Origin: Ricinus communis | Lineage: Eukaryota; Streptophyta; Magnoliopsida; Malpighiales; Euphorbiaceae | NCBI RefSeq assembly: GCF_019578655.1 | Contig: NC_063264.1 | Coordinates: forward strand, 26,001,688-26,065,687 | Direction of reading: 5' to 3' | DNA: 64,000 nt | Part shown: piece by piece, positions 1-11,830 of the stretch | Layout: each line of letters starts with the position of its first letter | Position numbering within the stretch: position 1 is the stretch's first letter | Position numbers and translations under genes: made by a program | Notes under the pieces: model-generated | What the model was told of the DNA's origin: nothing | Databases searched by the model: none | The model's input: only the letters and a program-made list of their open reading frames with translations

Positions 1-1482
1 ATAGTATCTTTCTTGGATACTATCTTTTTCTTTTAATTTTTTTTAAAAACTAGAGTTTTTTGGAATGGTTTTTCTATGAGTAGAAATCTTCATGTAAAAG
101 CTTTTTATTAATTTGAAACTCTTTTAAAATCATATTGATTTCTGCTTCTAGATTTTGGGTTATTGCTGACGGTGATGGTGAAGAGGGGATAGAGATGGAT
201 TCCCTGTCATCTTCTTTCTTTGGCTGGCTTTCATTGTAAACAGGTCTTGAGAAATTGCTTTGGTAATCAACATTTTGTAATGTGGTATTTGGGCTTGACA
301 AATCTGATGTTGAAAATTTTGGCAAGCTTTGTGTTGGAATAGGTTCTTTGTAAGGGACATAGGTGACATAGGGTATGTTTGAAACCCTCCCTATATCTAC
401 GGTTGAAGTGGAAGAAGTATCATCAGAAAATCTAGAGGAAGTTGATACTGTGTTGAATGTGAGCTTTACTTTCCCATCTGGAAACTGAGTTATGTTTCTA
501 AGGTTTGTGTTTAGCTTCGTCTGCTGTGGAGATTCAGGTCGGGTTACTCCTTCGAGTATCTATTCTTCTAAAAGTGTGATGTATTTCCATTGAATGGTCT
601 TTGGGATAGTTACGTTGGCTTTAGAGAAGTCTGTTTGGAGGAATAAGGTTTCTCCTTTTGGTGAATGAAGCTTGTGTTTTGAACCAAAAGCAGAAATCAT
701 GGCTTTGCAATGTATTATGAAATTCAAAGCTATCGAGATAGATCATTCAAGCATTTTGTAATTATGCGTTTTAATATGGAGAACAATACTCTTCAAAATA
801 TTTTTATCATTTAAAGAACTATAATGTTTGGGAAACAATTAAAACTGATAGGTCCTATGTTAAGATTTGACTCAAAAATGCCTAACAGAGAATCATAAAA
901 ATTTGTAAACCTAGCATCCCTAAGGACTACTAAAATAAAAGTATCTAACCCTTCTCTGGTAAGGGGTTTTATTCCTACTTAGACAAGACCTATGTGAATG
1001 TATTTGTATTTTTTTTTTATATTTCTAAAGGATTTTTGGATTTATAAGATAGATTTTCTCGAAAGGCTTTAAAATTTGGATATCCCTTTCTTCAGTTTTG
1101 ATGCTAAAATCGATTTTGAAGATAGAAAACTTTCAAAACTCATAAATTTGCATCTTTTGAATCTTAGATATTTTCCAATCAGTAATATGCTTTATAAAAT
1201 CTTAAATAGTGATTTCTTCACTATTTATCAAACTTTTGGATCTTAAGGAGTCAGAGGTAGAAGAGTTTAAAAAAGAAGACGATATACAAAAAAGTGGTTC
1301 TAAATTCATTTTAGAACAAGATAAAATAACTTTATTTTAAACAAACATGAATCAAGCCACCAATTTTACTGCACTTATCTCAAAAAATGAGTCTTACTAC
1401 TGTACATAAATGAACAAGTTTGCTCAACAATGATATGATGCAGTTATTTAAAACGAGTTTAAAATACTTTTGATGTAAATAA
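1..1482 (-). pseudogene. Endogenous caulimovirid, first ORF (movement-protein-like region), downstream copy
   Basis: Read on the minus strand, this stretch follows a tRNA-Met-type primer-binding site, so it is the start of the viral coding region. The frame is broken by many stops and shifts; the longest clean piece is 83 codons (74-325), rich in Ser and Pro. The conceptual product looks to me like the movement-protein part of a Caulimoviridae polyprotein, judged by recognition only. Positions about 940-1482 are repeated at about 2860-3393. The sequence runs off the left edge of the window, so its length is unknown. It is a decayed integrated copy and cannot make an intact protein from what is visible. 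Confidence 0.6.
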
Positions 1483-1506
1483 CCTTCTCCTTCTAAGGAC
1501 CTTGTA

Positions 1507-1519
1507 GGCTATGATACCA
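1507..1519 (-). other. tRNA-Met-type primer-binding site
   Basis: The minus strand reads TGGTATCATAGCC. It differs at one position from the canonical plant initiator-tRNA-Met complement TGGTATCAGAGCC used by Caulimoviridae and many LTR retroelements. Its place just upstream of ORF1 and downstream of a TATA box and leader supports a pararetroviral reverse-transcription start. Confidence 0.7.
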
Positions 1520-1542
1520 GTATAGTGAATGACAAGTAAGTA

Positions 1543-1690
1543 CAAGTTTTTGATGTATAGGATCCTCAGACGAGGCAACCACAAAGTATACATTTGTTAC
1601 TTGTTATGAAAATAAACAAGTTTTTGATGTGCAGGATCCTCAGACGAGGTAAGCACAAAACATACACTTGTTATAGAATTATGCACAAAG
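1543..1690. repeat. 74-bp direct repeat, two copies, in the viral leader
   Basis: Two copies, starting near 1543 and 1617, share the core GATCCTCAGACGAGG, which contains the palindromic CCTCAGACGAGG. Both are followed by a conserved ACAAA-rich stretch. They lie between the TATA box and the primer-binding site, so they would be transcribed as leader RNA. Confidence 0.75.
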
Positions 1691-1919
1691 AGTAGAAGAA
1701 AATAACAAGTTTTTATTTAATAAACAAATATACAAGCTTTGAAATTAAAGTTTTGGAAAGAAATATAACTTATAAGAGTTATAGAATATAAGAGGAAAGG
1801 TTTTCTCTCTAATCACAATACTCTTTTCTCACTATATTTCTGCTGATGTGCAGAGAACTTGAAGAATACAAAGACTTTCTTGTGATTTTTCAGTCTGCTT
1901 TCTTCTTTGAAATCTTCTC

Positions 1920-1927
1920 TATTTATA
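1920..1927 (-). promoter_or_regulatory. TATA box of the pararetroviral promoter
   Basis: The minus strand reads CTCTATAAATAGAG, an inverted-repeat context around TATAAATA. It lies about 400 bp upstream of the primer-binding site, a plausible spacing for a pregenomic RNA leader. A transcription start near 1890 is inferred, not seen. Confidence 0.5.
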
Positions 1928-2140
1928 GAGGTCTTCAACCTTTAGCTTCAACAATTCTTTCTTTAGATGCTAATGGAGTAAGTGGCTTCATTATTTTTCT
2001 GAAATGGAGCAGAAGTTGTCTGCCACGCTTCGAAATAATGGTGTCTTTTTCTTTTCAGAAATAATAGTGCATAATCTTGTCTTCTTTTTCTTTTGAAAAT
2101 ATTTTTTTTAAATGGATTTTTTAGCCCATTACAAAAAGTT

Positions 2141-2855
2141 ACCGTAGGCCGCCATTCCTGGTTTTCAGCCCAATGGCTTTACAAGGCTTTTTAACATTTT
2201 ATTTTATGAGCTTGAATATCCCAAAACAATCTTCATTTGAGTCACCATCTAAGTCAATGGTTGTAGAGCTAGTGCTTGAAGAGGATGATGAGGCCTTAGA
2301 CTTTTCTTTAGAGGAAACAGTTTGATTAGTTATAGAAAATCTTCTTCTATTTGAGCCGCCACCAGTTTTGGAAGTATAAAAGACTTTTGTGCCAGGAAGG
2401 TAGTTTGTTCTTTAGGTGCTGGCAAGAAGCCGTTCTTTGTAAGGAAATTTTGGACCATCTTTGTAGATAGCTTTTGTTGGTGGTTGAATTTGTATCACCA
2501 CTTTACTTTGAATCTGCGGGTAAGTATGACTTCTCCATTCGCTGCTTGATTGAAATGAAAATACCACACACGTACCTAAGGAAGGAAAAAGTTTGAGCAA
2601 AATAGAAGCAAGGGGGGAAATTGTCTTTCTATTTTGTTCGGTTTGTAATGAGCTTTGAAGAGGTTAAACAAAGTGAATACTTCAGGTATTTTGGTTTCTG
2701 AAACATTACCATAATAGTTCCACCATTATTTAAACCAGTAAGGGATCTTTGAGGTTTGGATCGTGCTATTATCGAAGTAGAAAAGCCAAGAATGGCTTTG
2801 TTCTTCATTTTGCAAGAGAATAGTATTGAACTAGGCTTATTGGTAATCCCAGTAA
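2141..2855 (-). pseudogene. Endogenous caulimovirid, C-terminal part of the last ORF
   Basis: On the minus strand, shifted frames (one piece of 62 codons at 2412-2600) lead to a Ser-rich acidic tail ending at a stop near 2200, directly before the viral promoter region. Its position immediately upstream of the intergenic region marks it as the end of the last viral reading frame. In Caulimoviridae that is often the translational transactivator/inclusion-body protein. The identity rests on position and general composition; frameshifts and stops show it is dead. Confidence 0.4.
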
Positions 2856-3395
2856 TTAAAGATGGTACTGAGACTTAAGGGATAGGTGTTTTGAAGGGTA
2901 GTTGGGAAAGATCTTGAAAAATACAATTCCATTCCCCAATTTTAAGGGTGAAGGATTCTTTGAATAGTACAAGTAGAATAGGCTGGGTCTTTGGATATCC
3001 CTTTCTTCAGTTTTGATGGTAAAATCTGTTTTGAAGATAGAAAACTTTGAAAACTCATAATTTTTTTTTTTTTTGAATCTTGGGTATTTCCCAATCATCA
3101 ATATACTTTGTAAAATCTTCAATAGTAATTTTTTCACTATTTACCAAATCTTTGGATCTTGAGGAGTCAGAGGTAGAAGAGTTTGAAAAAAAAGACGATC
3201 TATAGAAAAATAGTTCTAAATTCATTTTAGAAAAAGGCAAAATAACTTTATTTTAAACAAACATGAATCAAGCCACCAGTTTTACTGCTTTTATCTTAAA
3301 AAACAAGTCTTACTACTGTGTATAAATAAACAAATTTGCTTAATAAAGATATGATGCAGTTGTTTGAAACGAGTTTAAAATACTTTTGATGCTTA
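2856..3395 (-). pseudogene. Endogenous caulimovirid, first ORF, upstream truncated copy
   Basis: This is a diverged direct copy of about 940-1482, including the leader-ORF1 boundary at about 3353-3393. Open pieces of 61 codons (3055-3240) and 93 codons (2856-3137) lie in two frames, with a poly-T run at 3060-3074 causing the shift. The copy leads without the middle of a viral genome into the end of the last ORF, so the interior is deleted. It ends sharply near 3395 in unrelated AT-rich DNA, which I take as the integration boundary. Confidence 0.6.
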
Positions 3396-6300
3396 AATTC
3401 ATTTTAGAAAATAAAACTAGATTATAAAAAATTAAAATTAAACTGATTAATAATTAATTTAAAACCAAAAATAGATTATATAATAATTTTTTAAAAACTA
3501 TTTTTTATCACTATTTTATCTTATCTTATATTACTAGAGAACTATATATACTATAAATATTAAGAAGATATAAAAAAATTGATTATTATGAAAATTTTGG
3601 TGAGATCTTTTATAGAACTTTGGCTTTTATCATCATCACCAATTCAATCACCTAAGTTTACATACTAATTTTTTTTTTAAAATTTAATTGTTCAGCACGT
3701 TTTTCATAATACTAATTTACAGGTTGTGATTTGTGACTCTTTATCTATTTTGATTGTAATTTTTTTTCTTTTTTTAATTTTTGTTGATTTTTCATTAAAA
3801 AATTTCATGAGGTAATTTTAAAAGAACTAATGTTTATAGTCTACTTTTAAATAAATAAATTTATTTTCCAAAAAGAATCATGGTTAATTAATCTTAAATC
3901 TTCGTGCTAAAACACTAAAAAACTTATATATGTTCAAGTTCCAATCAGTTTTGACAATTTTTTTTTAAAAAGATAGAGATTCTAAATATATTTTATTATC
4001 AAAATAAAATAAAATAAAATATAATATAATATAAACATAAGCGGAAAATAATGTTTGGACATGAATACAAAAATAAATTGATTATGAAAAATTTACTAAA
4101 ATAATATTTTTCATTATATACCAGCTATATATTAAATCACATGAATTATAATTTATAACTAACATACAAATTTAATAATAATATGAGACTAAATTAAAAG
4201 TATGCATCAGAATTTAAATTTAGGAATTTTTATAAAAAAATCAGATAGTAGAGTGCATGAAGCAATTTAAATGATGGTGTAATGTAAGAAAGAATATCTT
4301 CCGGTGGATCATCATGCAACAAGTCTAATGTCACCGCCACAACCCAAAAACACAAACCAAAACAAAACCATCCATTATTTCCATTTTCCTCTCTCTCCCC
4401 ACTACTGGTCAAATCTTTCCCAACCTAATGAATAATTAATTTAGAATTCAACCCAACCTATTCGAATGTTCTAATTTAAATCAAACACAACAACTCAAGT
4501 CAATTAATTCAAAATATTTGAGTTTATGAATTGGAGTGGATTAGATTGATTAATTTGGATGGGTTGGCGTAAGCACCCATTTTTCGAATCTAGATATTAG
4601 AAAAATTTTAAAAACTCTAATGATGAAACTTGCTACTTCTCTTGAGTCTCACTGAATTGAGGAAAACTGAAAGCCCGGTTAGAGTTACGAGTAATTGTAC
4701 TAAATATTACTTTTTGAAATCAAATTGGACTAAATTGAAAAAAATTAAATTTAAGATCAAAATTGAACAAATCATAAAATTTAGGGACTAAATTAAAAAA
4801 AAATCTCTAAATTTGCCAATCCAAAACCAATCGGCTCAGCTCTACACAATACCGATTACAAAACTTTGATTTTCACGTTGTTTTTTGGTGTTCTCCGATT
4901 TTAAACGTTAATAATTATTACAATGCGCTTTTTAGAAGATTTTTATTAATAATTATCTAGCTTTTAATTATTTTTTATAATTAAATAAATTTTATTCATA
5001 ATTATTTCAAATATCTTAAAGACCTGTATTTATTAATCAAAAAGAGTTTTGATAAATCCCTTTAATTATTGATAATTTCAAAGAATTATTAATAATTAAA
5101 TGGATGATTATCCTAGCATTTAGGGTTTCCTCCACTTCCTCTATGAGAATATTCTAGAAAGATTCTATAATTTATTAAAATAGACACAAAGTCTATAAAC
5201 TTTATTATTACATTTATTTGTAGATTAGTCAAGCTACCCTTAGATTTGAAAAGCGATATTTAGATTAGAACAATAATTCTTATATTAGAAAAACAATTTT
5301 TATCTTAATGTACAGTATGATTGAAGCTCTCAAGTGCTCTTGAGTATTCAATTACATTTTGTAAGTTATTTACTTCTGCAATTAAATTTTTAAAGCTTTT
5401 CAGTTACTGTTTCAATATTCATTTATTGCAATTAAGTTTCTTAGCTTATATATATACATAATCACTCTTAGCTTATAGTAATTTAGCTCTTAACTTATTA
5501 CTTAAGCTCATTGTTACATTCTCAGCTCGTTTTTAACATGTTTCTAGCTTATATTTGCATGCTTACAACTCATATTTACATCCTTAGCTTATTATTAGCT
5601 TAACTCTTAGCTCATTAATTAGTTATGCGTATTAATGTAGTAAAACAATACCAGCTTAGCTAAGAAACCAAGGTGGTTTAGATCCTTTTATTACCTACAT
5701 AATCATTTAAATTAGAAGTCAAACACTCGTTCATTCTACATTTATTGCATCAACTTTAATTATTTGAGTTAATCATCCTCTTGCATGCTCAACAATCAAT
5801 TACATGTAAACGGACCAAAAAATACTAACTAACATATATATTAAAGCAAGAAGGGGGAAACGAAAAACCTGACTAAAATATCCTTAGGGTTAATCAATAA
5901 TTACCAATCTTATTATGATTCCATATGTAATTAATTTAATTTTCTATGTTAATAGAATTAATTAGTGATTATCTAATTTAATTATAATTCTATCTAAATT
6001 ATATATATATTTTTAATTTTATAAAAAAATTGAAAAGTATTGTATCATACTATATATATATCTATGATGGAGTTCAAATAACTCATTATGAATTTTTACA
6101 AAAATGAAAGATAAAAAGTCATAGAAAAGGTATCATACTTTTAATCTTAGTTTATTGATATACTAATTTATATTTTCATTATTATCTTAATACTTCATTT
6201 TGTAGGATTATTTACTATTTAACTTTTTATTGATATTTTGTTCCTTTTTATTATAAAATTTTAAGATTCATCTCTTTCTATATTTATTTTTACTATTTTT

Positions 6301-8339
6301 CTTTAAAAAATAGAAAAATCTATTTTTATTTAATTAAAATTATTATATTATAAAATTAAAACTTATTAACATTATTAAAACTATAATATTGAAGTTTTTT
6401 CCTATTTTTCTTTATTAATATGGAGAAATTTTTTCAATTTTTTATTAAATATTATTAAAATTATATAATTAAATTATTTTAAGAAAATAAATAAAAACAA
6501 TTATCAATTAAAATAAATTATTGTAATACTTTACTAGTATGATCTTATTCTAAGGAATTACTTCATATGGTCAATATCATTTTATATACTAAATCAATTA
6601 CCCATAAAGTACCCATGTATGTATAATTGAGTTTTATTATTATATTTTATTGAAAATTTAAGTTGTATATTATGTAACTAAAGTTTGTAAGATATTTTGA
6701 ATTCGGAAAAATCATTCTTACTTTATTTTTTAGTGAATCTAATGCAACATATACATGGAAGAAAATATCATTTATATTTCTTAATGTTTATTTACTATTT
6801 AATTTCTTTGTTAATTACTCATTTTGATCATGAAAATTTAAAATTAATCTCTTTTTATATTTTTTTCTTACTATTCAACTAAAATAAATTGTTTTAATAA
6901 ATAATAATCTTAATAAAAATATAATTAAATAAAATAAACCTATAAAACTTAATATTGATAATGAGTCATTAAATCAAAGCAAAGAACAATTTAAATGTTT
7001 TATGATTTTATATAAATTGATTTAAAATCTAATTATTCATTAAGTCTGTAAAGTATATAATAATATATTACTTCCTATTTTATGATAACGAAAATATTCA
7101 TAAAATAATATAATAAATTTAATTAATATTATATAATATACTAATTTATCAATTATTTTTATATTATAATTTTTATAATAATAATTTATACGCATAATGT
7201 CATGAAATGAGTAATACTAGTTAACTTATATGATGGGGGGTGGGAGGTGGGTTGTAGATATGATAGCTAAGGAACCTAAAATTGGATCCCCAAGAAGGGA
7301 CAAAAAGTGAAAACAAGATCATATTATGCATGTAGTGATCCTTAGGAATCTTTTTGATTCCCACATTGTACAAAAGATTGTATTGTGTTGATGAAGACAT
7401 TTTTCTACTCCCATTTATCATCATTATATTACTAAGTATCTTTTACCAAAACTACACAACAAAATAAAGTACCTTACCCTAGAGACAATGGCTAGGTAAG
7501 AGATTCCTTTATTAGAATCCAATTCCACATCCCTTTTGCCTAAATTTGAAAAAGAAGAAAAAAAAGATGTGAAAGTAAAATAAACGAAAACGGAGGACTA
7601 AAATGTAAAATTAGAAACAATTCTTTCTTCTAATCAACTTTGCTATCTTTTCCAAATTACTAAAGAGGAAAAAAAAGAAGAAGAAAAAACAGTTTAATTA
7701 TACTTATTAAATCTGCTTACTTAAGGTGTATGTGAGATTGTTCCTGAATGTTGACAAAAAAAGTTTTAGTTTTTCTTATTTAATATTAATTTTTATAAAT
7801 TAATTTTCTCAAATCTGTTTTTAAAAAAGTATTAATTCATCTATTTTGTGCAAGAGCGACTTTAAAGCTCAAAAAATATAAAATAAAAATTGAGAGTAGA
7901 AATTTTTCAATTTCAATGCCAAAACACACTCATATAAGATATTTTATTTTCTACTTTTAAACCCAAAATACCAAAAGAATTTCATTATTTGACTTTGTTA
8001 TGTCTATTTGCTCAAGACTTTACTTCAAACCCATAAATAATACTCGGTATAAAAGTTTCGTGAGACAGTGATAGATTTTAGCGATAAATTCATTGTTAAT
8101 AAACTACAGATTTGTTGAGAGAATAGGAACGATTCTTTTTAAAAAATATATCATTAGTAAATTAACTGTTAAGTTTTTATACAAATTTAGCGATAGATCG
8201 GTGACAAATTGGTGAAAATAATTAGTTTTAATTGCTATTTAGACTAACATGATTCTATAGCTATTAAGCAATACATATATCTATCACTAAAATTTAAATT
8301 ACTACCTATTGTATAGCTGTTAAAAAATATGTGTATAGA
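3396..8339. other. AT-rich intergenic DNA, no gene seen
   Basis: No coding region with recognisable protein similarity was found on either strand; open frames stay under 70 codons. From about 4890 to 5800 the base composition and repeated AGCTTA/AGCTCA words resemble the end of an old LTR, but no boundary or target duplication could be fixed. Positions 8040-8340 contain repeated GCGATA/ATCGGTGA words of the kind found in CACTA subterminal regions. Both interpretations are weak. Confidence 0.5.
5440..5625. repeat. Degenerate AGCTTA/AGCTCA short tandem words
   Basis: The words TTAGCTTA, TTAGCTCT, AAGCTCAT, CAGCTCG and CTAGCTTAT recur about every 15-30 bases through this stretch. Copies are too diverged to give a clean monomer. 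It may be the decayed U5 or leader of an old retroelement. Confidence 0.35.
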
Positions 8340-8692
8340 TTTTGCTATGAATAAATTAAAAGGACTTATTTCTTATTTTAAAAACTATAAAGATGATTTT
8401 AATTTATTTAAACAAGTTGCAGTTGAGATAGAAATAGAAGTTTTATTTCATAAAAAAGCGTATTATTTATAGAAATAAACAATTTGATAAAGATGATTAT
8501 GAGATGATGAAGGCATCAAAAGAATCTGTCAAAAATGATTAATTCTATTTCATTATAGATCACATAATATCTTCATTACATGATAGATTTGAACTATTTT
8601 TAAAGTACGATGATATATTTAGTTTTTTTTTTTAAATTTTGAAAAATTTAAGATCTTTTAATGATTGTAATTTTTAAAAAGTAAAAAGTTTT
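8340..8692 (+). pseudogene. hAT transposase pseudogene, 5' part
   Basis: Frame-shifted translation gives fragments typical of plant hAT transposases of the TTF-finger family, including DHIISSLHDRFELF, which precedes the dimerisation domain in that family. Several stops and shifts interrupt the frame. The homology stops where a solo LTR begins at 8693 and resumes after it at 11486, so the two parts were one gene before the insertion. The N-terminal zinc finger and most of the catalytic region are not visible here. Confidence 0.55.
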
Positions 8693-9289
8693 TGTCACAA
8701 CCTAATCTGTGGGCCCCTGACCGGCACTAGGGAATAGGTAGGCATAAGGCCATCGAATCCCGTAGTAAATCTGACCGTTCACTAACTCAATCAAATTGAA
8801 ATTTGGACTTAATCCGAAGCACTGATTCACAATTAACCTTAACCATCAAATTCTATATATTTAATTCGGTCTGCCAGTATAATTAGATAAGACCTGAATT
8901 TACATAAAATTATAACTGATAAATCTAAAATTTCTACTGCGAAAAATCTAGAATTTTAAAAGTTAACATAGCAATAAATCCAGTTACATCTAACCTGAGG
9001 ATGAAGGAGTCGGGCTGTTAGATAAAAAGAACTGCAGAAAACTAACCACACCTGAAAAACAGTAAAATTGAGACTGTTAGTCTCGAGAGTGAGTTAAAAT
9101 CATATATCCCAAAATAAAATATGAAACTTCAATAAAATATTTGTTTAATTAAAATAAAAATACGTGTCATGCTATACTTCTGTAAAATGAAATAAAATAA
9201 ATTTTATTTAATACCACAGGACGGAGCACCCCAGTAGAACTCTAGCCCCATCACTAACAGTCTCGACTCTCTCATTCCAACAGAACTGG

Positions 9290-9545
9290 CGCCTAGAGAG
9301 CGAAGCTCGACCAGGGTCCTTAAATCCAGTTCGGTTACTTAATTATCACTAACAGTTTTAGCCTTCGGCTCTCTTACTCCAATAAGACTGGCGTCCAGAG
9401 AGCGAAGTTCGATCAGGGTCCTTAAGTCCAGTCTGGTCACTTAAGTTTCTAAATTAGCCAGCGCCTAGAGAGCAATGCTCGACCAGGGACCTTTACTCCG
9501 GCAACACACTCTACTCAGCCTAGAGAGCAATGCTCGACCAGGGCA
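9290..9545. repeat. Repeated hairpin motif in the LTR, four copies
   Basis: Four copies (near 9297, 9398, 9467 and 9523) share AGAGAGCNNNGCTCGA, or a one-base variant of it, followed by YCAGGG and usually a CCTT pyrimidine stretch. The core can pair GAGC with GCTC around a 3-base loop. The loop changes between copies (GAA, AAT) while the stem is mostly kept. One copy (9398) has a T for C change in the stem that still allows a G-U pair in RNA. Confidence 0.7.
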
Positions 9546-9603
9546 ACTCCTAAATTTACCTTTTTTACTATCTGTTTTAGATTTCTACCGATACGCATGC
9601 AGT

Positions 9604-10145
9604 CCTGATGCAACCCATCAGGTAGCATACTCTACTGCCGTCCCATTCCGAATCAACACGTAATCAATAAAATCATAATGCAGAAAATGAAATATATATA
9701 AATAGCGAATAAATAAATAATTAAAATATTAAATAATGTAATCAAAACTATTTCATAAAATCTTGGCATGACACATGTAAACAGACATATGACTTTAACT
9801 CACAGTTCTGACGATCTCCTAGCTCTGCTCCGATGCCTCGGGTGGAGCGAGCCAAACTGACGGATCAATAAAATCATAATGGCACCTGATGCAACCCATC
9901 AGGTGGCATGCTCTACTGTCGTCCCATTCCGAATCAACACGCAATCAATAAAATCATAATACAGAAAATGAAACATATATAAATAGTGAATAAATAAATA
10001 ATTAAAATATTAAATCATGTAATCAGAACTATTTCATAAAATCTTGGCATGATACATGTAAACAGACATATGAATTTAACTCATAGTTCTGACGACCTCT
10101 TAGCTCTGCTCCGATGCCTCGGGTGGTGCGAGCCGAACTGACGGA
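9604..10145. repeat. 281-bp tandem duplication inside the solo LTR
   Basis: Positions 9604-9884 and 9885-10145 are near-identical direct copies, both starting CCTGATGCAACCCATCAGG and both containing the GATGCCTCGGGTGG segment near their ends. The second LTR copy in this window has the segment only once, so the duplication arose in this lineage of the LTR. Confidence 0.85.
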
Positions 10146-11485
10146 TTATCGAGACGCTTGATCACTCGGTCGACTTGCCTCCGGCTGCCGAAGTTCGATG
10201 ACGATCCGAATGCTCCTACGGACTCGAGACAACATGCTGATAACGATCCCAGCTTTTGATCTTTCGATCCGATCCCCGATCATCCAGAGAAATTTACGGA
10301 CGATCTCGGCCGTTGATTTTCAAACGGAGTCTGATCGCCACGAAACTGGTGCCATTGGAAAGCTTGAGCTAACTGAGGAGATTCTGGATATACCCTCTTA
10401 TCGGTCAAAGCTCGCCGAAAAAGCCCAAAATTATGGCTGCCCCTACTCTTTTCACCTTGCTCGATCTTGCAATTCCGGTAGCCTCAAGGGGTGGCGATGG
10501 TCGGAAAAGAAAGCCCAGAAGTTGCTGATAATTTTGAGCCTAAGAATGCTGCATATGGTCGCCGGAAACTCCATGACCGGCGGCAAGGAAAAATCTGTCG
10601 TTCTAGCCACTTCCGCCGACGCTTCCGGCTTCGCCCCTAGCCACATTGCACCACGGACGAGCCTCCTACGCTGCCGCCACCGATGGCCGACGCCCTCCTC
10701 CTCTTCTTCCTCTTCTTCTTTTTCTTCTTCTTCTTCTTCTTCTTCTCTTTCCCTTTCTTTCCTTCCTTATCGACATTTAGTCCCTCGATTTTTCTTTAAT
10801 TACCAACAATTACGTCGAGCAAAATTTTCGATTAACTCTTCAACTTTTCTTTAGCCTTTCTATTAAGCCCCTAACTATTTAATTTGGGCCAAAATTAAAA
10901 TTATTGAAAATATAGAATTACTTATTTACCCTTGCTTTTAAATGTGTAATTACTAAAATACCCCTAGACACCTTTAATTATAAAAATACCAACCATACAA
11001 ATTTTATTTAAAACCCCAAATTAAAATAATTATATTTTTAATCCTTATTCCAAAATTTGTTATCAATTTAATCCTAACATTTAATTAATTTAATTAATCA
11101 ATTTACTAACTATTTTCCAATTCAAATTAGCACCATTTGCTAATTAAAATTTGTCATTTCCCCAATAATTCTTTTATAAAAATATTCTTTACTAATTCTT
11201 CCATAATTTTTAAATATAATATTTAATTCATAATTTCATACTGGGAAAAATTAAGTGACAAAAAATATAATTTATTTTTCAAAGAATTTTACTTAATTAA
11301 TTTTTTAAAAATCAAACTAATTAAATATAGGAAATAACTCCATTATTTTGTCTAGCATTAAAATTCTATTTAAATCATCCTAATTAAATCAAATAAAAAA
11401 TAAAATAAAATTAATTTAAATAAAAACTCGTTTATTAATTATTATTAGTATTATTATTATTAAAAGAAAAATTTTGGTTATTACA

Positions 11486-11830
11486 GTTTTGATTTTGGAT
11501 TTTTTTTTTTAAGTATGACATACATTCTAATACTGATGGTTTCGATATTTTTTGAAATTAAAAGTTTTAAAAGAAGTTGCAAAAATAGAAGCTAATACTC
11601 TCATTAAAATATTTAATCTAATAAAAGAACTAGATTATTTCTCTAATTTTTTCATTGCATATAGAATACTACTTAAGATAACTATTATAATTGCATTTGC
11701 AGACAGAAGTTTATCAAAACTAAAGATTATTAAAAATTATTTATGAACATTTACATCTCAAAATAGATTAAATGGTTTAAAATAATGAAAAAATCTTTAA
11801 AAAAGTACGATTTCAAATAGAGATACAATG
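11486..11830 (+). pseudogene. hAT transposase pseudogene, 3' part (dimerisation domain)
   Basis: A frame open from 11552 to 11746 contains FADRSLSKLKIIKNYL, which matches the hAT C-terminal dimerisation signature (A-x-R-S-F-S-K-L-K-x-I-K-x-Y-L) with Phe changed to Leu. Read past the stop at 11746, the frame continues with SQNRLNGL, the usual next segment. Together with 8340-8692 it forms one decayed transposase gene cut in two by the solo LTR. Confidence 0.75.

Larger units (their letters stand above)
1483..2140 (-). promoter_or_regulatory. Pararetrovirus intergenic region (promoter, leader, primer-binding site)
   Basis: This non-coding block lies between the end of a last reading frame (stop near 2200 on the minus strand) and the first reading frame copy at 1482. 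In transcription order it holds a TATA box at 1927-1920, a leader with a possible AATAAA signal at 1717-1712, two copies of a 74-bp repeat and a tRNA-Met-type primer-binding site at 1519-1507. This order of promoter, terminal signal and primer site upstream of ORF1 is the arrangement expected of Caulimoviridae. Whether the promoter is still active is not known. Confidence 0.65.
8693..11485. mobile_element. Solo LTR of a large LTR retrotransposon (copy 1)
   Basis: The element begins TGTCACAACC and ends TTATTACA (TG...CA) and is flanked on both sides by GTTTT (8688-8692 and 11486-11490), a perfect 5-bp target duplication. There is no internal retroelement domain, so it is a solo LTR left by LTR-LTR recombination. 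The start, the AGAGAGC-CAGGG hairpin motifs and a GC-rich segment (about 10130-10780) recur in the second copy at 30377-32452. Long LTRs of this kind are common in Ty3/gypsy elements, but lineage cannot be set without internal sequence. A 218-codon open frame at 10198-10854 lies wholly inside and ends in a poly-Ser tract; I do not regard it as a gene. Confidence 0.88.

Noticed and set aside
1..23. Inverted repeat ATAGTATC...GGATACTAT at the window edge
   Set aside because: An 8-9-bp palindrome in AT-rich DNA is likely by chance, and its context is cut by the window boundary.
10198..10854. 218-codon open frame on the plus strand
   Set aside because: It lies wholly within a solo LTR, ends in a poly-Ser low-complexity run, has no domain, and the corresponding part of the second LTR does not share the frame.
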